Shown here: in pieces, positions 1-8,231 of the stretch
Layout of the letters: each line of letters begins with the position of its first letter
How positions within the stretch are numbered: the stretch's first letter is position 1
Assembly: GCF_019219825.1 (NCBI RefSeq)
Contig: NZ_JAHUXH010000011.1
Location: 158,189 to 222,188, forward strand
Origin: Streptomyces sp. TRM70350
Lineage (GTDB): Bacteria > Actinomycetota > Actinomycetes > Streptomycetales > Streptomycetaceae
DNA length: 64,000 bases
Reading direction: 5' to 3'
Program-made: the position numbers and the translations under genes
Notes under the pieces: generated by a model
The model's input: the letters and a program-made list of their open reading frames with translations, nothing else
Told to the model about the DNA's origin: nothing
The model's database searches: none

Positions 1-960
<960 letters not shown>

Positions 961-985
961 GGCGCTCCGCGACTCAAGGCCGACT

Positions 986-1027
986 GGCCCCCGATACAGG
1001 CTCCTCTGTGGACCTGTATCGGGGGCC
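986..1027 (+). terminator. Hairpin terminator after glyS
   Basis: A perfect 15-bp inverted repeat (GGCCCCCGATACAGG and its complement) encloses a 12-nt loop, 25 bp after the glyS stop. There is no T-run, which is common for Streptomyces terminators. It argues against any start of the next gene at the upstream GTG (1008), because that codon lies inside the hairpin. Confidence 0.85.
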
Positions 1028-1049
1028 GTCGCGCTACCAGGGTGGCCCC

Positions 1050-1664
1050 ATGAACCTCGCGTTTCTGCTGACCACCCTCATCGTCGTCGTCACCCCCGGC
1101 ACCGGCCTCGTCTACACCCTCGCCGCCGGGCTCTCCCGTGGGCGGCGGGCGAGTGTCGCCGCCGCCTTCGGGTGCACGCTGGCGATCGTGCCGCACGTGC
1201 TGGCCACCGTCACCGGCGTCGCCGCGCTGCTGCACGCAAGCGCCACCGCCTTCCAGGTCCTCAAGTACGCCGGTGTCGCCTACCTCCTCTACATGGCCTG
1301 GGCGACGGTGCGGGAGAAGGGCACGATCGACGTCGGCCGGGAGGGCGCCCCGCCCGCCACCTCGGGGCGGGTGATCGTGCGGGCCGTGCTGATCAACCTG
1401 CTCAACCCCAAGGTGACGATCTTCTTCCTGGCGTTCCTGCCCCAGTTCGTGAGCCCCGCCGAGCCGCACGCGGTGCCCCGGATGCTGGCGCTGGGCGGTG
1501 TGTTCATGCTGGTGACCTTCGTCGTGTTCGTCGCCTTCGGGCTGCTTGCGGCGTCCGTGCGCAGCCATGTCGTGTCCCGGCCGCGCGTGATGACCTGGCT
1601 GCGCCGGACGTTCGCGGGATCGTTCGTGGCGCTGGGGGCGAAGCTGGCGTTCACGGCGCGCTGA
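1050..1664 (+). CDS. LysE/RhtB family amino-acid exporter
   Basis: Predicted inner-membrane exporter of amino acids or related metabolites, 204 residues. The N-terminus (FLLTTLIVVVTPGTGLVYTL) carries the family signature helix ending in a TPG motif. About six hydrophobic helices follow, including ILLINLLNPK-like LINLLNPKVTIFFLAFLPQF, another conserved LysE block. The ATG is preferred over GTG 1008, which lies in the glyS terminator and would add a non-membrane leader. The substrate cannot be told from sequence. It stands alone between glyS and the aldo/keto reductase unit. Confidence 0.9.
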   Translation: MNLAFLLTTLIVVVTPGTGLVYTLAAGLSRGRRASVAAAFGCTLAIVPHVLATVTGVAALLHASATAFQVLKYAGVAYLLYMAWATVREKGTIDVGREGAPPATSGRVIVRAVLINLLNPKVTIFFLAFLPQFVSPAEPHAVPRMLALGGVFMLVTFVVFVAFGLLAASVRSHVVSRPRVMTWLRRTFAGSFVALGAKLAFTAR

Positions 1665-1696
1665 GCGGGCCCGCACAGGGGCTGACGAATGACAGG

Positions 1697-1764
1697 TGAC
1701 AGATAACAGTGACAGACAGCAGTGACAGATAACAGCTGACAGATATTGAAATCTGTCAGCTGTT
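1697..1764. promoter_or_regulatory. Tandem 13-bp repeats plus 14-bp palindrome, probable operator
   Basis: Three head-to-tail 13-bp units (TGACAGATAACAG at 1697 and 1723, variant TGACAGACAGCAG at 1710) run into a perfect inverted repeat, AACAGCTGACAGAT, 6-nt spacer, then its complement (1731-1764). The array ends 17 bp before the aldo/keto reductase start. A TetR regulator is encoded just downstream, so an operator for that protein is the simplest reading. The binding protein is inferred. Confidence 0.7.
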
Positions 1765-1781
1765 AGGGCAAGGTGGGGGAC

Positions 1782-2804
1782 ATGACGATGCAAACGCGCA
1801 CTCTCGGAACCACCGGCCCCCAGGTCTCCGCCCTCGGCCTCGGCTGCATGGGCATGTCCGCCCTGTACGGCGAGGCGGACCGGGCCGAATCCATCGCCAC
1901 CGTCCACGCCGCCCTGGAGGCCGGTGTCACCCTGCTCGACACCGGCGACTTCTACGGCATGGGCCACAACGAGCTGCTGATCGGCGAGGCCCTGCGCGCC
2001 GCGCCCGCCGCCCGGCGGGAACAGGCGCTGCTCAGCGTGAAGTTCGGCGCCCTGCGCGACCCGGACGGCGGCTGGACGGGCTACGACGGCCGCCCGGCCG
2101 CCGTGAAGAACTTCGCCGCCTACTCGCTCCAGCGCCTCGGCGTCGACCACATCGACGTCTACCGGATCGCCCGCCTCGACCCGGACGTGCCGATCGAGGA
2201 GACGGTCGGCGCGATCGCGGAACTGGTCGAGAAGGGGCACGTCCGGCACATCGGCCTCAGCGAGGTCGGCGCCGAGACGATCCGCCGGGCCGCCGCCACC
2301 GCCCCGATCGCGGACCTGCAGATCGAGTACTCGCTGATCTCGCGCGGCATCGAGGCCGAGATCCTGCCGACCACCCGCGAACTGGGCATCGGCGTCACGG
2401 CGTACGGCGTGCTCTCGCGCGGGCTGATCTCCGGCCACTTCACCGCCGACCGGAAGCTCGCCGCGAACGACTTCCGGGCGCTGTCCCCCCGCTTCCAGGG
2501 GGAGAACCTCCAGCACAACCTGAACCTGGTGGAGGCGCTGCGGAAGATCGCCGAGCAGAAGGGCGTGAGCGTCGCGCAGATCGCCATCGCCTGGGTGCTC
2601 ACGCGGGGCTCGCAGCACAACAACGACATCGTGCCGCTGGTCGGCGCCCGCCGCCGGGACCGGCTGACGGAGGCGCTGGGCGCGCTGGACGTCACGCTGG
2701 ACGCGGCCGACCTGCGGGCGATCGAGGAGGCCGTCCCGGCGGACGCGGCGGCGGGCGACCGTTACCCGACGCAGCAGATGGCGCACCTCGACAGCGAACG
2801 CTGA
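1782..2804 (+). CDS. Aldo/keto reductase
   Basis: NAD(P)H-dependent cytoplasmic oxidoreductase with a TIM-barrel fold, 340 residues. Visible motifs are the N-terminal LGLGCMGMS strand, LLDTGDFYG carrying the catalytic Asp and Tyr, and LLSVKFG with the catalytic Lys. The C-terminal cofactor loop includes IVPLVGARRRDRL. The segment that usually reads YQHR with the catalytic His reads YRIARLD here, so the His position is Ala. The start follows AGGTGGGG at 1771-1778. It lies 25 bp before a TetR gene and behind an elaborate operator, so it is probably the regulated target. The substrate is unknown. Confidence 0.93.
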   Translation: MTMQTRTLGTTGPQVSALGLGCMGMSALYGEADRAESIATVHAALEAGVTLLDTGDFYGMGHNELLIGEALRAAPAARREQALLSVKFGALRDPDGGWTGYDGRPAAVKNFAAYSLQRLGVDHIDVYRIARLDPDVPIEETVGAIAELVEKGHVRHIGLSEVGAETIRRAAATAPIADLQIEYSLISRGIEAEILPTTRELGIGVTAYGVLSRGLISGHFTADRKLAANDFRALSPRFQGENLQHNLNLVEALRKIAEQKGVSVAQIAIAWVLTRGSQHNNDIVPLVGARRRDRLTEALGALDVTLDAADLRAIEEAVPADAAAGDRYPTQQMAHLDSER

Positions 2805-2829
2805 TCCGGGCACGAGGTACGGTCACCTC

Positions 2830-3417
2830 ATGTCCCCGACCAGCGAAACCCTGACCGCCGAGCGCATCCTCGAAACGACCGAGGAGGTGCTGCGCCGCCA
2901 CGGCCCGGCCAAGGCCACCGTGGTCGACGTGGCCCGCGCGCTCGGCGTCAGCCACGGCAGCGTCTACCGGCACTTCCGCACCAAGGCGGCCCTGCGGGAG
3001 GCGGTCACGAAGCGGTGGCTGGACCGTACGTCCGAGGCGCTGGCCGGGATCGTCGCCGCGGACCGTGACCCCGAGGCGCGGCTGCGGGACTGGCTGCGGG
3101 GGCTGTTCGACGCCAAGCGCCGCAAGGCGGGCGACGATCCGGAGCTGTTCGCGACGTACATGGTGCTGACCGGCGAGAGCAGTGAGGCGGTCCCGGACCA
3201 CATAGCCGATCTCATCGCCCAGTTGACCCGGATCGTCGAGGCGGGGGTGGCGGCGGGCACCTTCGCGTCCGGCGACCCGGAGACCACGGCCCGAGCGGTG
3301 TTCCATGCCACGGGGCGCTTCCACGACCCCTGTTACGCACCCGAGTGGGCACAGCCGGAGGCGGAGGCGGACTTCGCGGCGTTGGTGGAGCTGGTGGTGC
3401 GGGGGCTGCGGGCCTGA
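2830..3417 (+). CDS. TetR family transcriptional regulator
   Basis: DNA-binding repressor, 195 residues. The N-terminal helix-turn-helix is clear (VVDVARALGVSHGSVYRHF, residues about 31-49). The C-terminal ligand-binding domain is helical, ending in an ATARAVFHATGRFHDP-like region. The ATG is preceded by TACGGT with exactly 6 nt between, so the transcript is probably leaderless. It follows the aldo/keto reductase by 25 bp and probably controls it through the repeats at 1697-1764. The effector is unknown. Confidence 0.92.
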   Translation: MSPTSETLTAERILETTEEVLRRHGPAKATVVDVARALGVSHGSVYRHFRTKAALREAVTKRWLDRTSEALAGIVAADRDPEARLRDWLRGLFDAKRRKAGDDPELFATYMVLTGESSEAVPDHIADLIAQLTRIVEAGVAAGTFASGDPETTARAVFHATGRFHDPCYAPEWAQPEAEADFAALVELVVRGLRA

Positions 3418-3433
3418 CGCCGACAGGTCCTGG

Positions 3434-3637
3434 CTAGGCGCCCGGGTCCACCGTCGCCTGATGCGCCTCCGCGAGGTGCTCCTCCGCCTTCAGCCAGGGC
3501 AGGAACTGCGCACCCCGCCGCCAGCCGCACGTGTCGCACCGGATCGTGCGCTGCACACCGGTGCGCTGGACGCGGACCACGTGCTCGCGTCCGTGCTGGT
3601 CCCACCGGCTGACCTTGCTCGTGTCGATCTGCGCCAT
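3434..3637 (-). CDS. Small zinc-ribbon-like protein, unknown function
   Basis: A 67-residue protein, start ATG preceded by GGAGG. It carries CDTCGW and then HLAEAH about 20 residues later, a C-x2-C...H-x4-H arrangement that could hold one zinc ion. No family name is recognised. It is convergent with the TetR gene, with a 16-bp gap. Coding bias is ordinary for the window. Function is not inferred. Confidence 0.65.
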   Translation of the reverse strand: MAQIDTSKVSRWDQHGREHVVRVQRTGVQRTIRCDTCGWRRGAQFLPWLKAEEHLAEAHQATVDPGA

Positions 3638-3765
3638 GACGCCTCCAGCGTCCGGTCCGGCGATCCGTTCGTGCGGTGGTGCAGCAAGGAGTGTGCAGCA
3701 GGATCAACATCAACAGGGATCTCTTCACACCGAGTTGGCCAAGCTGTGCCCTCGCGTCGCCCGGC

Positions 3766-3970
3766 TCACCCGACCGCGCGCGGCAGGCGCAGGCTCAGCA
3801 GACCGGTGACGGCGGTCCCGGCGAGCTGCACGAGAAGCGTGGTGACACGGGCGTTCCGCATGCCCAGCGCCGGGACCAGGGAGAGGAACAGGGTGCCGAG
3901 GGTGGCCACGCCCAACGCCAGTGAGGACGGCTGGGTGGTGATCATCACGCCGCTGCCGACGCCAGGCCCG
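3766..3970 (-). pseudogene. C-terminal remnant of an MFS (DHA2-type) transporter
   Basis: On the minus strand an open frame ends with two hydrophobic helices (SLALGVATLGTLFLSLVPAL and VTTLLVQLAGTAVTGLLSL) and a stop, matching the last two membrane spans of 14-helix drug exporters. Upstream of GVMITTQPSS the similarity ends and no start is available. A matching N-terminal fragment in the same orientation lies at 6935-7022. The simplest reading is one transporter gene whose middle was lost or replaced. Confidence 0.6.
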
Positions 3971-3974
3971 GGCG

Positions 3975-4350
3975 GTGGGCACCTCGGAGAGCACGACGCG
4001 GAGTACGACAGGCAGAGAACCGGCAGCGGTACGACCCCGGGAAGCCGACATCCGACGGCACGAACTCGCCACATTCCTGCGCAGCCGCCGCGAGCGGATC
4101 GCCCCCGAGCAGGTCGGCCTGCCCCATCGCGGCCGCCGACGCCGCACCCCCGGCCTGCGCCGCGAGGAGGTCGCACAGCTCTCCCGGTACGACGCCCTTG
4201 CCGACCTCGGGTACGCGGTCGTGGAGGGCGGCACGGAGGCCTGGGAGCGGCGCGAGTACACCGGCGACGAGGGCGGCACCTACTTCCTCGGCACCACCGC
4301 CGTTCGGCCGCTACGCACCGACGAGCTGGCCGCCCAGGCGACGGACCCGA
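3975..4350 (+). pseudogene. Truncated HTH regulator fragment (MmyB/XRE type)
   Basis: The frame holds the N-terminal block typical of MmyB-like regulators: RRHELATFLRSRRERI, then GRRRRTPGLRREEVAQL. In intact proteins this leads into the second HTH helix. Here it jumps to an unrelated segment (YDALADLGYAVVEGG, GGTYFLGTTAVRPL) that I cannot assign. The fusion, the missing ligand domain and the position next to a transporter fragment suggest a decayed divergent regulator-transporter pair. Confidence 0.55.
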
Positions 4351-4364
4351 TAGACGCCCAACCA

Positions 4365-4398
4365 AGCGCCCGGCACCTCACCCGGAGGGCCGGGCGCT
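4365..4398 (-). terminator. Hairpin terminator after the CYTH gene
   Basis: A perfect 10-bp inverted repeat (AGCGCCCGGC and its complement) with a 14-nt loop lies 11-44 bp beyond the CYTH gene stop on the minus strand. Confidence 0.75.
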
Positions 4399-4408
4399 GC
4401 TGCACCGG

Positions 4409-4966
4409 TCAGGCCCCCCGCTGGGCCGCCACCGCGCCCGTGTACGTCTCCCGTGTCAGGTCCTCCGCCCCGATGCCCAGTTCGGCGAGCACCGCGCGGA
4501 TGTCGTCCAGGGCCGCGGACACCTGGTCCTCGTCGACGAGCGTCTCGACCTCCAGGAACGTGCCATCGATCTCCGGCACCCGTACGAGCGTGGCGAGCAT
4601 GCGCCGACCGCGAGCGGTGAAGTCGTAGTTGCGGCATCGCTTCTCGAACGCGATCAGCTCCACATGCCCCAGCCCCCGCAGGATGGCGTGCGCCTGGTCG
4701 GCGTCCTCGACCCGGGTCTCGTGCTCGGGCTTCGACCCCGAGTCCTCGTCGACCGCCGCGCCCTTCCACGTGAGCACCGTGCGTGTGCCGTCCGCGCCAT
4801 GCACGGTGCGCACCCGCAGTTCCTCGCCCGCCTTCTCCAGCGACCCGTCCGGCCGGTCGTAGTACGTGTCCCGGTACACCTCGACGCGGGCCTCGGCGCG
4901 CTCCTCCAACTGCCGCATCACCTGCTCGGGCGCGTGCACCTGGGCCTTCAACTCCGCCTCGATCAC
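4409..4966 (-). CDS. CYTH-domain protein (class IV adenylate cyclase/thiamine-triphosphatase-like)
   Basis: A 185-residue enzyme of the triphosphate tunnel superfamily, which binds a triphosphate compound with divalent metal inside a beta tunnel. The signature ExExK is at the very N-terminus (IEAELK). Further tunnel residues appear in EELRVRTVHG, TVLTWKGAA, FEKRCRNYDF and FLEVETLVDE. GTG 4966 is preferred because AGAGGGG lies 8 nt upstream; GTG 4972 is also possible. It lies 17 bp after the frameshifted XRE gene, so the two are probably cotranscribed. Whether it makes cAMP or hydrolyses a triphosphate cannot be decided. Confidence 0.85.
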   Translation of the reverse strand: MIEAELKAQVHAPEQVMRQLEERAEARVEVYRDTYYDRPDGSLEKAGEELRVRTVHGADGTRTVLTWKGAAVDEDSGSKPEHETRVEDADQAHAILRGLGHVELIAFEKRCRNYDFTARGRRMLATLVRVPEIDGTFLEVETLVDEDQVSAALDDIRAVLAELGIGAEDLTRETYTGAVAAQRGA

Positions 4967-4983
4967 CAGCACTTCCCCTCTCG

Positions 4984-5873
4984 TCAGACTGTGCGCTGCG
5001 CGCCGTCGATGACTGCGTCGAACATCCGCCGAAACCCCCTGTACAGCGGGCCGTGTGGCGTCTCCATGACCTTGTACAGGGCCGACTCGTGGCCTTCCCA
5101 CCCGGCATCGAACGCGCCGACGAACATGGTCCCGTCGGTGCGGATGAGCCGCCACGTCGGGAGCATCCGGTACCGCCACACGCCGACATCGCCCGCGTCC
5201 GCGAGTTCCCGCAGACGCGCCTCAGCGAGCCGCACCCCCGACGCGAGGGACTCGGCGGACTCCCCGATCTCCGCCGCGCGGCGCGTCAGGGCGTCGCTGT
5301 CGGGGTCGAGGAGAGCGACCCGGACGCGGAGACCCATCCCGCCCTGTTCGCGCGGCAGGCAGGCGCGCAGCAGCGAATCGTTGAGGCCGATCAGCCCGAG
5401 GCCGCGCACGGCGAGCACGTCCAACTCAGTGGCTTCGCGGGCCTGCTGCTGGATCTCCTCGGCTGCGGAGTTCTGCGCGGCGTACACGCGGACGACTTCG
5501 GGGAACGCCGCCAGGTCGAATGCGACCCCGCCGTGCGGCGTTCGCGACCGGCGGCCAGGCCGAGGAGGTGGCGGGCGTCGTCGGGCATGTGGAGTCCGTC
5601 GGCGATCCGCTCGTACACGTCCAGCCGGGATACCTCGCGCCGCCCGCTGATGATCTCGGAGACGCGGGCCTGTGTCATGCCGGTCGCCGTGGCGATGCGG
5701 GTCTGGCTGGCGCCGGCGTACTGCTGCGCGTGTCGGAACACGGCGCCTATGTCGCGGGCTCTGAGGGCTTGGCGTACTTCGGCGCGTTCCCATGCCCAGT
5801 CGGGCAGTTGGATCGGCTCCAGTGCAGTTCCCACCGCGCGGCCCCCGGTATCGCGTACGGGATGGAAAGTCAT
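4984..5873 (-). pseudogene. XRE family regulator with an internal frameshift
   Basis: The first about 115 codons encode an XRE helix-turn-helix (YAGASQTRIATATGMTQARV, then SEIISGRREVSRLDVYERIA) up to HMPDDARHLLGLAAGRER. The conserved C-terminal domain (AFDLAAFPEVVRVYAAQ to the stop, about 180 residues) continues in another frame. The switch falls near 5520-5545. Both halves look well preserved, so this may be a recent single-base indel or a sequencing error. The C-terminal domain is probably a sensor or dimerisation domain, but I do not recognise it. The CYTH gene follows after 17 bp, and three mini-genes are divergent. Confidence 0.7.
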
Positions 5874-6001
5874 CCCACGGTGAGATTACCGGTGGGGGAT
5901 CGAGTCGCCACTACGCGTCACAGGATCCTGGCCGAATCGTGTGAACCTCGGCGGCCTGGCAGGGCCCCGGGGCGTGGCCAACGCTGTAGAGGAGCGTCGA
6001 C

Positions 6002-6358
6002 ATGACGAACGTTACTGCCCCACCCCCGGGGCGCCCACAGGGCGCAAGCAGCGTGCTCGCCCTGCTCCCACTACCGCGCCCCGACAGCCTCACCGAGCAG
6101 CAGGTGCGAGGCACCGCCTGCGTCTGGGACGGCATCCCTCTCGCGATGGGTGTTGCCGTCGACCTCGGCCCGCGCCGCATGAAGCGCCTCGACGGGCACT
6201 ACCCGTGGTTCCCGCGCGCCTGCCCGGCTTGCGTGCGTGCCGCCGCCCAACAGGTCCACGACCATCACTCGGGCACGTGCGAGCAGTGCGTCGACGACCC
6301 CACCCAATGCGACACCCGCCGCGCCCTGCGCCGCCTCGCCCTGGAAGGACGGCCGTGA
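6002..6358 (+). CDS. Cys-rich small protein, unknown function
   Basis: A 118-residue protein with Cys pairs that could bind zinc: an isolated Cys in GTACVWDG, then ACPACVRAA, TCEQCVDD and QCDTRRAL. The N-terminus is Pro-rich. It starts with ATG after GAGGAGCG. It is the first of three genes whose starts and stops overlap, and it is divergent from the XRE/CYTH pair with a 128-bp gap. Such proteins are common beside XRE regulators in Streptomyces; no function is known to me. Confidence 0.75.
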   Translation: MTNVTAPPPGRPQGASSVLALLPLPRPDSLTEQQVRGTACVWDGIPLAMGVAVDLGPRRMKRLDGHYPWFPRACPACVRAAAQQVHDHHSGTCEQCVDDPTQCDTRRALRRLALEGRP

Positions 6359-6549
6359 CCAACACCGCCCCTCCGGCCACCGAACTCACCCCGGCGCAAG
6401 TCGCGTACCTCGCGCTCGCCGACCACTGCATCACCTCCCCCTGCGGCAAGCCCGACTGGCACGGCGACACACCCGTCCACCGGCCGTGTGACACGGCCGA
6501 GGACCTGTACCAGGCGTGGCGGCAGCGCTGGCGAGAGGAGCGGGGCTGA
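6355..6549 (+). CDS. Small protein, unknown function (second of three overlapping genes)
   Basis: A 64-residue acidic protein with three Cys (DHCITSPCGKP and HRPCDT) and a Trp-rich tail (YQAWRQRWREERG). The GTG start overlaps the previous stop in a GTGA, and its TGA overlaps the next ATG, so translation is probably coupled. It was too short for routine calling, but the coding bias and two coupled junctions support it. Confidence 0.7.
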   Translation: MTNTAPPATELTPAQVAYLALADHCITSPCGKPDWHGDTPVHRPCDTAEDLYQAWRQRWREERG

Positions 6550-6743
6550 TGTACCGCGGACGCTGCAATCAGCCGATCAAACCTGGCGAGCCGTACGAGA
6601 CGGCCCACAACGTCGGCGCCACCGGGCCAGGTGCGATCGTTCACCTGCACAAGGAACTCTGCCGGCGGGCCCCGCACCAGTCCGAGCAGGTGCCGTACGC
6701 CACTGACCACCGCTCCCGGCAGCGACGCCGACCGCGCTGGTAG
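6549..6743 (+). CDS. Small basic protein, unknown function (third of three overlapping genes)
   Basis: A 64-residue protein that begins MYRGRCNQPIKPGEPYE, like the start of a treble-clef or zinc-ribbon domain. It has a second Cys in HLHKELCRRA and a very basic end (RSRQRRRPRW). It overlaps the previous stop as TGATG. Nucleic-acid contact is possible from the charge, but this is only inference. Confidence 0.65.
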   Translation: MYRGRCNQPIKPGEPYETAHNVGATGPGAIVHLHKELCRRAPHQSEQVPYATDHRSRQRRRPRW

Positions 6744-6934
6744 CGGGAGGGTGGCCGCCCCTGCGTCCCACGTCGGGGCGGCCACTCGGTGAAGCTTGGG
6801 CCCCTGCCGGCATGGTCAGTGGGTGTTGCTGGAGGCGTGAGGGCCGCGTGATGTGCGTCCGCGGCTCCGACGCACAAGGCCCCGGTCCGGCCGCTGCTGC
6901 TGACCAGCAACAACAACCCACGCGCGGTGGCCCC

Positions 6935-7022
6935 CACCGAGGCCCACGATCAGCAGACTCACGCAGCAGATCGCGAGGACCAGCAGGCGTCGGCGAGGGC
7001 TGAGCTCCGGCATGTGGTCCAT
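6935..7022 (-). pseudogene. N-terminal remnant of an MFS (DHA2-type) transporter
   Basis: The minus-strand frame starts MPELSPRRRLLVLAICC and continues SLLIVGL, the typical first helix of EmrB/QacA-like exporters. It then changes abruptly to unrelated residues where a DxxIVNVALP segment is expected. With the matching C-terminal fragment at 3766-3970 on the same strand, it brackets the XRE/CYTH/mini-gene islet. The AT-rich stretch just upstream (7023-7070) is probably the old promoter. Confidence 0.6.
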
Positions 7023-7097
7023 CGTACGTCGATTTCGATAGTGTGCCTAACTAATCAATTTTACCGTCCCACTGCCTGCGCACGGCACAATGGAGGA

Positions 7098-8231
7098 ATG
7101 TCCACGCCCCTGCAGATCGGTCCGCACACCGTCCAGCCGCCCGTCGTCCTGGCCCCCATGGCCGGGATCACCAACGCGCCCTTCCGCACCCTGTGCCGGG
7201 AGTTCAGCGGCGGCAAGGGCCTGTTCGTGAGCGAGATGATCACGACCCGGGCGCTGGTCGAGCGCAACGAGAAGACCATGCAGCTGGTCCACTTCGACGC
7301 GACCGAGAAGCCGCGCTCGATCCAGCTGTACGGCGTGGACCCGGCGACCGTCGGCAAGGCCGTCCGCATGATCGCGGAGGAGGACCTGGCCGACCACATC
7401 GACCTGAACTTCGGCTGCCCGGTGCCGAAGGTGACCCGCAAGGGCGGCGGCTCCGCGCTGCCGTACAAGCGCAACCTGCTCCGCGCCATCCTCCGGGAAG
7501 CGGTCTCCGGGGCCGGTGACCTGCCCGTCACCATGAAGATGCGCAAGGGCATCGACGACGACCACATCACCTACCTCGACGCCGGCCGGATCGCCGTCGA
7601 GGAGGGCGTCACCGCCATCGCCCTGCACGGCCGTACCGCCGCCCAGCACTACGGCGGCACCGCCGACTGGGACGCCATCGCCCGGCTGAAGGAGCATGTG
7701 CCTCAGATCCCCGTGCTCGGCAACGGCGACATCTGGTCGGCCGAGGACGCGGTGCGGATGGTGGAGCAGACCGGCTGCGACGGGGTCGTGGTCGGGCGGG
7801 GGTGCCTCGGGCGGCCGTGGCTGTTCGCCGATCTGGTGGCCGCCTTCGAGGGGCGTCCTCAGGACATCGCGCGGCCCACGCTCCGCGAGGTCGCCGACGT
7901 CATGGTGCGGCACGCCACCCTGCTCGGTGAGTGGATCGGCGACGAGTCGCGCGGCGTCATCGACTTCCGCAAGCACGTCGCCTGGTATCTGAAGGGCTTC
8001 GCGGTCGGCTCGGAGATGCGCAAGCGGCTCGCCATCACCTCCTCGCTCGACGAACTGCGCGCCGGGCTGGACGAGTTGGACCTCGACCAGCCCTGGCCCG
8101 CCGGTGCCGACGGCCCTCGCGGCCGTACGTCCGGCAACAACCGCGTCGTCCTGCCGGACGGCTGGCTGAAGGACCCGTACGACTGCGCGGGGATCGGCGA
8201 GGACGCCGAGCTGGACACCTCCGGCGGCTGA
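7098..8231 (+). CDS. dusB: tRNA-dihydrouridine synthase
   Basis: Flavoprotein of 377 residues that reduces uridines in the tRNA D-loop. It has the FMN-binding TIM-barrel start (VVLAPMAGITNAPFRTL), the catalytic Cys in LNFGCPVPKVTRKGGGSAL, the active-site HGRTAAQHYGG and the phosphate-binding ends PVLGNGDIWS and VVVGRGCLGRPW. The ATG follows GGAGGA closely. CACAAT 6 nt upstream could instead be a leaderless -10 element. It is convergent with the sulfatase gene with no gap between stops. Confidence 0.96.
   Translation: MSTPLQIGPHTVQPPVVLAPMAGITNAPFRTLCREFSGGKGLFVSEMITTRALVERNEKTMQLVHFDATEKPRSIQLYGVDPATVGKAVRMIAEEDLADHIDLNFGCPVPKVTRKGGGSALPYKRNLLRAILREAVSGAGDLPVTMKMRKGIDDDHITYLDAGRIAVEEGVTAIALHGRTAAQHYGGTADWDAIARLKEHVPQIPVLGNGDIWSAEDAVRMVEQTGCDGVVVGRGCLGRPWLFADLVAAFEGRPQDIARPTLREVADVMVRHATLLGEWIGDESRGVIDFRKHVAWYLKGFAVGSEMRKRLAITSSLDELRAGLDELDLDQPWPAGADGPRGRTSGNNRVVLPDGWLKDPYDCAGIGEDAELDTSGG

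Noticed and set aside
3305..5650. 781-codon plus-strand frame over the islet
   Set aside because: It covers the TetR 3' end, transporter fragment and minus-strand genes; no domain or Shine-Dalgarno. It is a GC-bias artefact.
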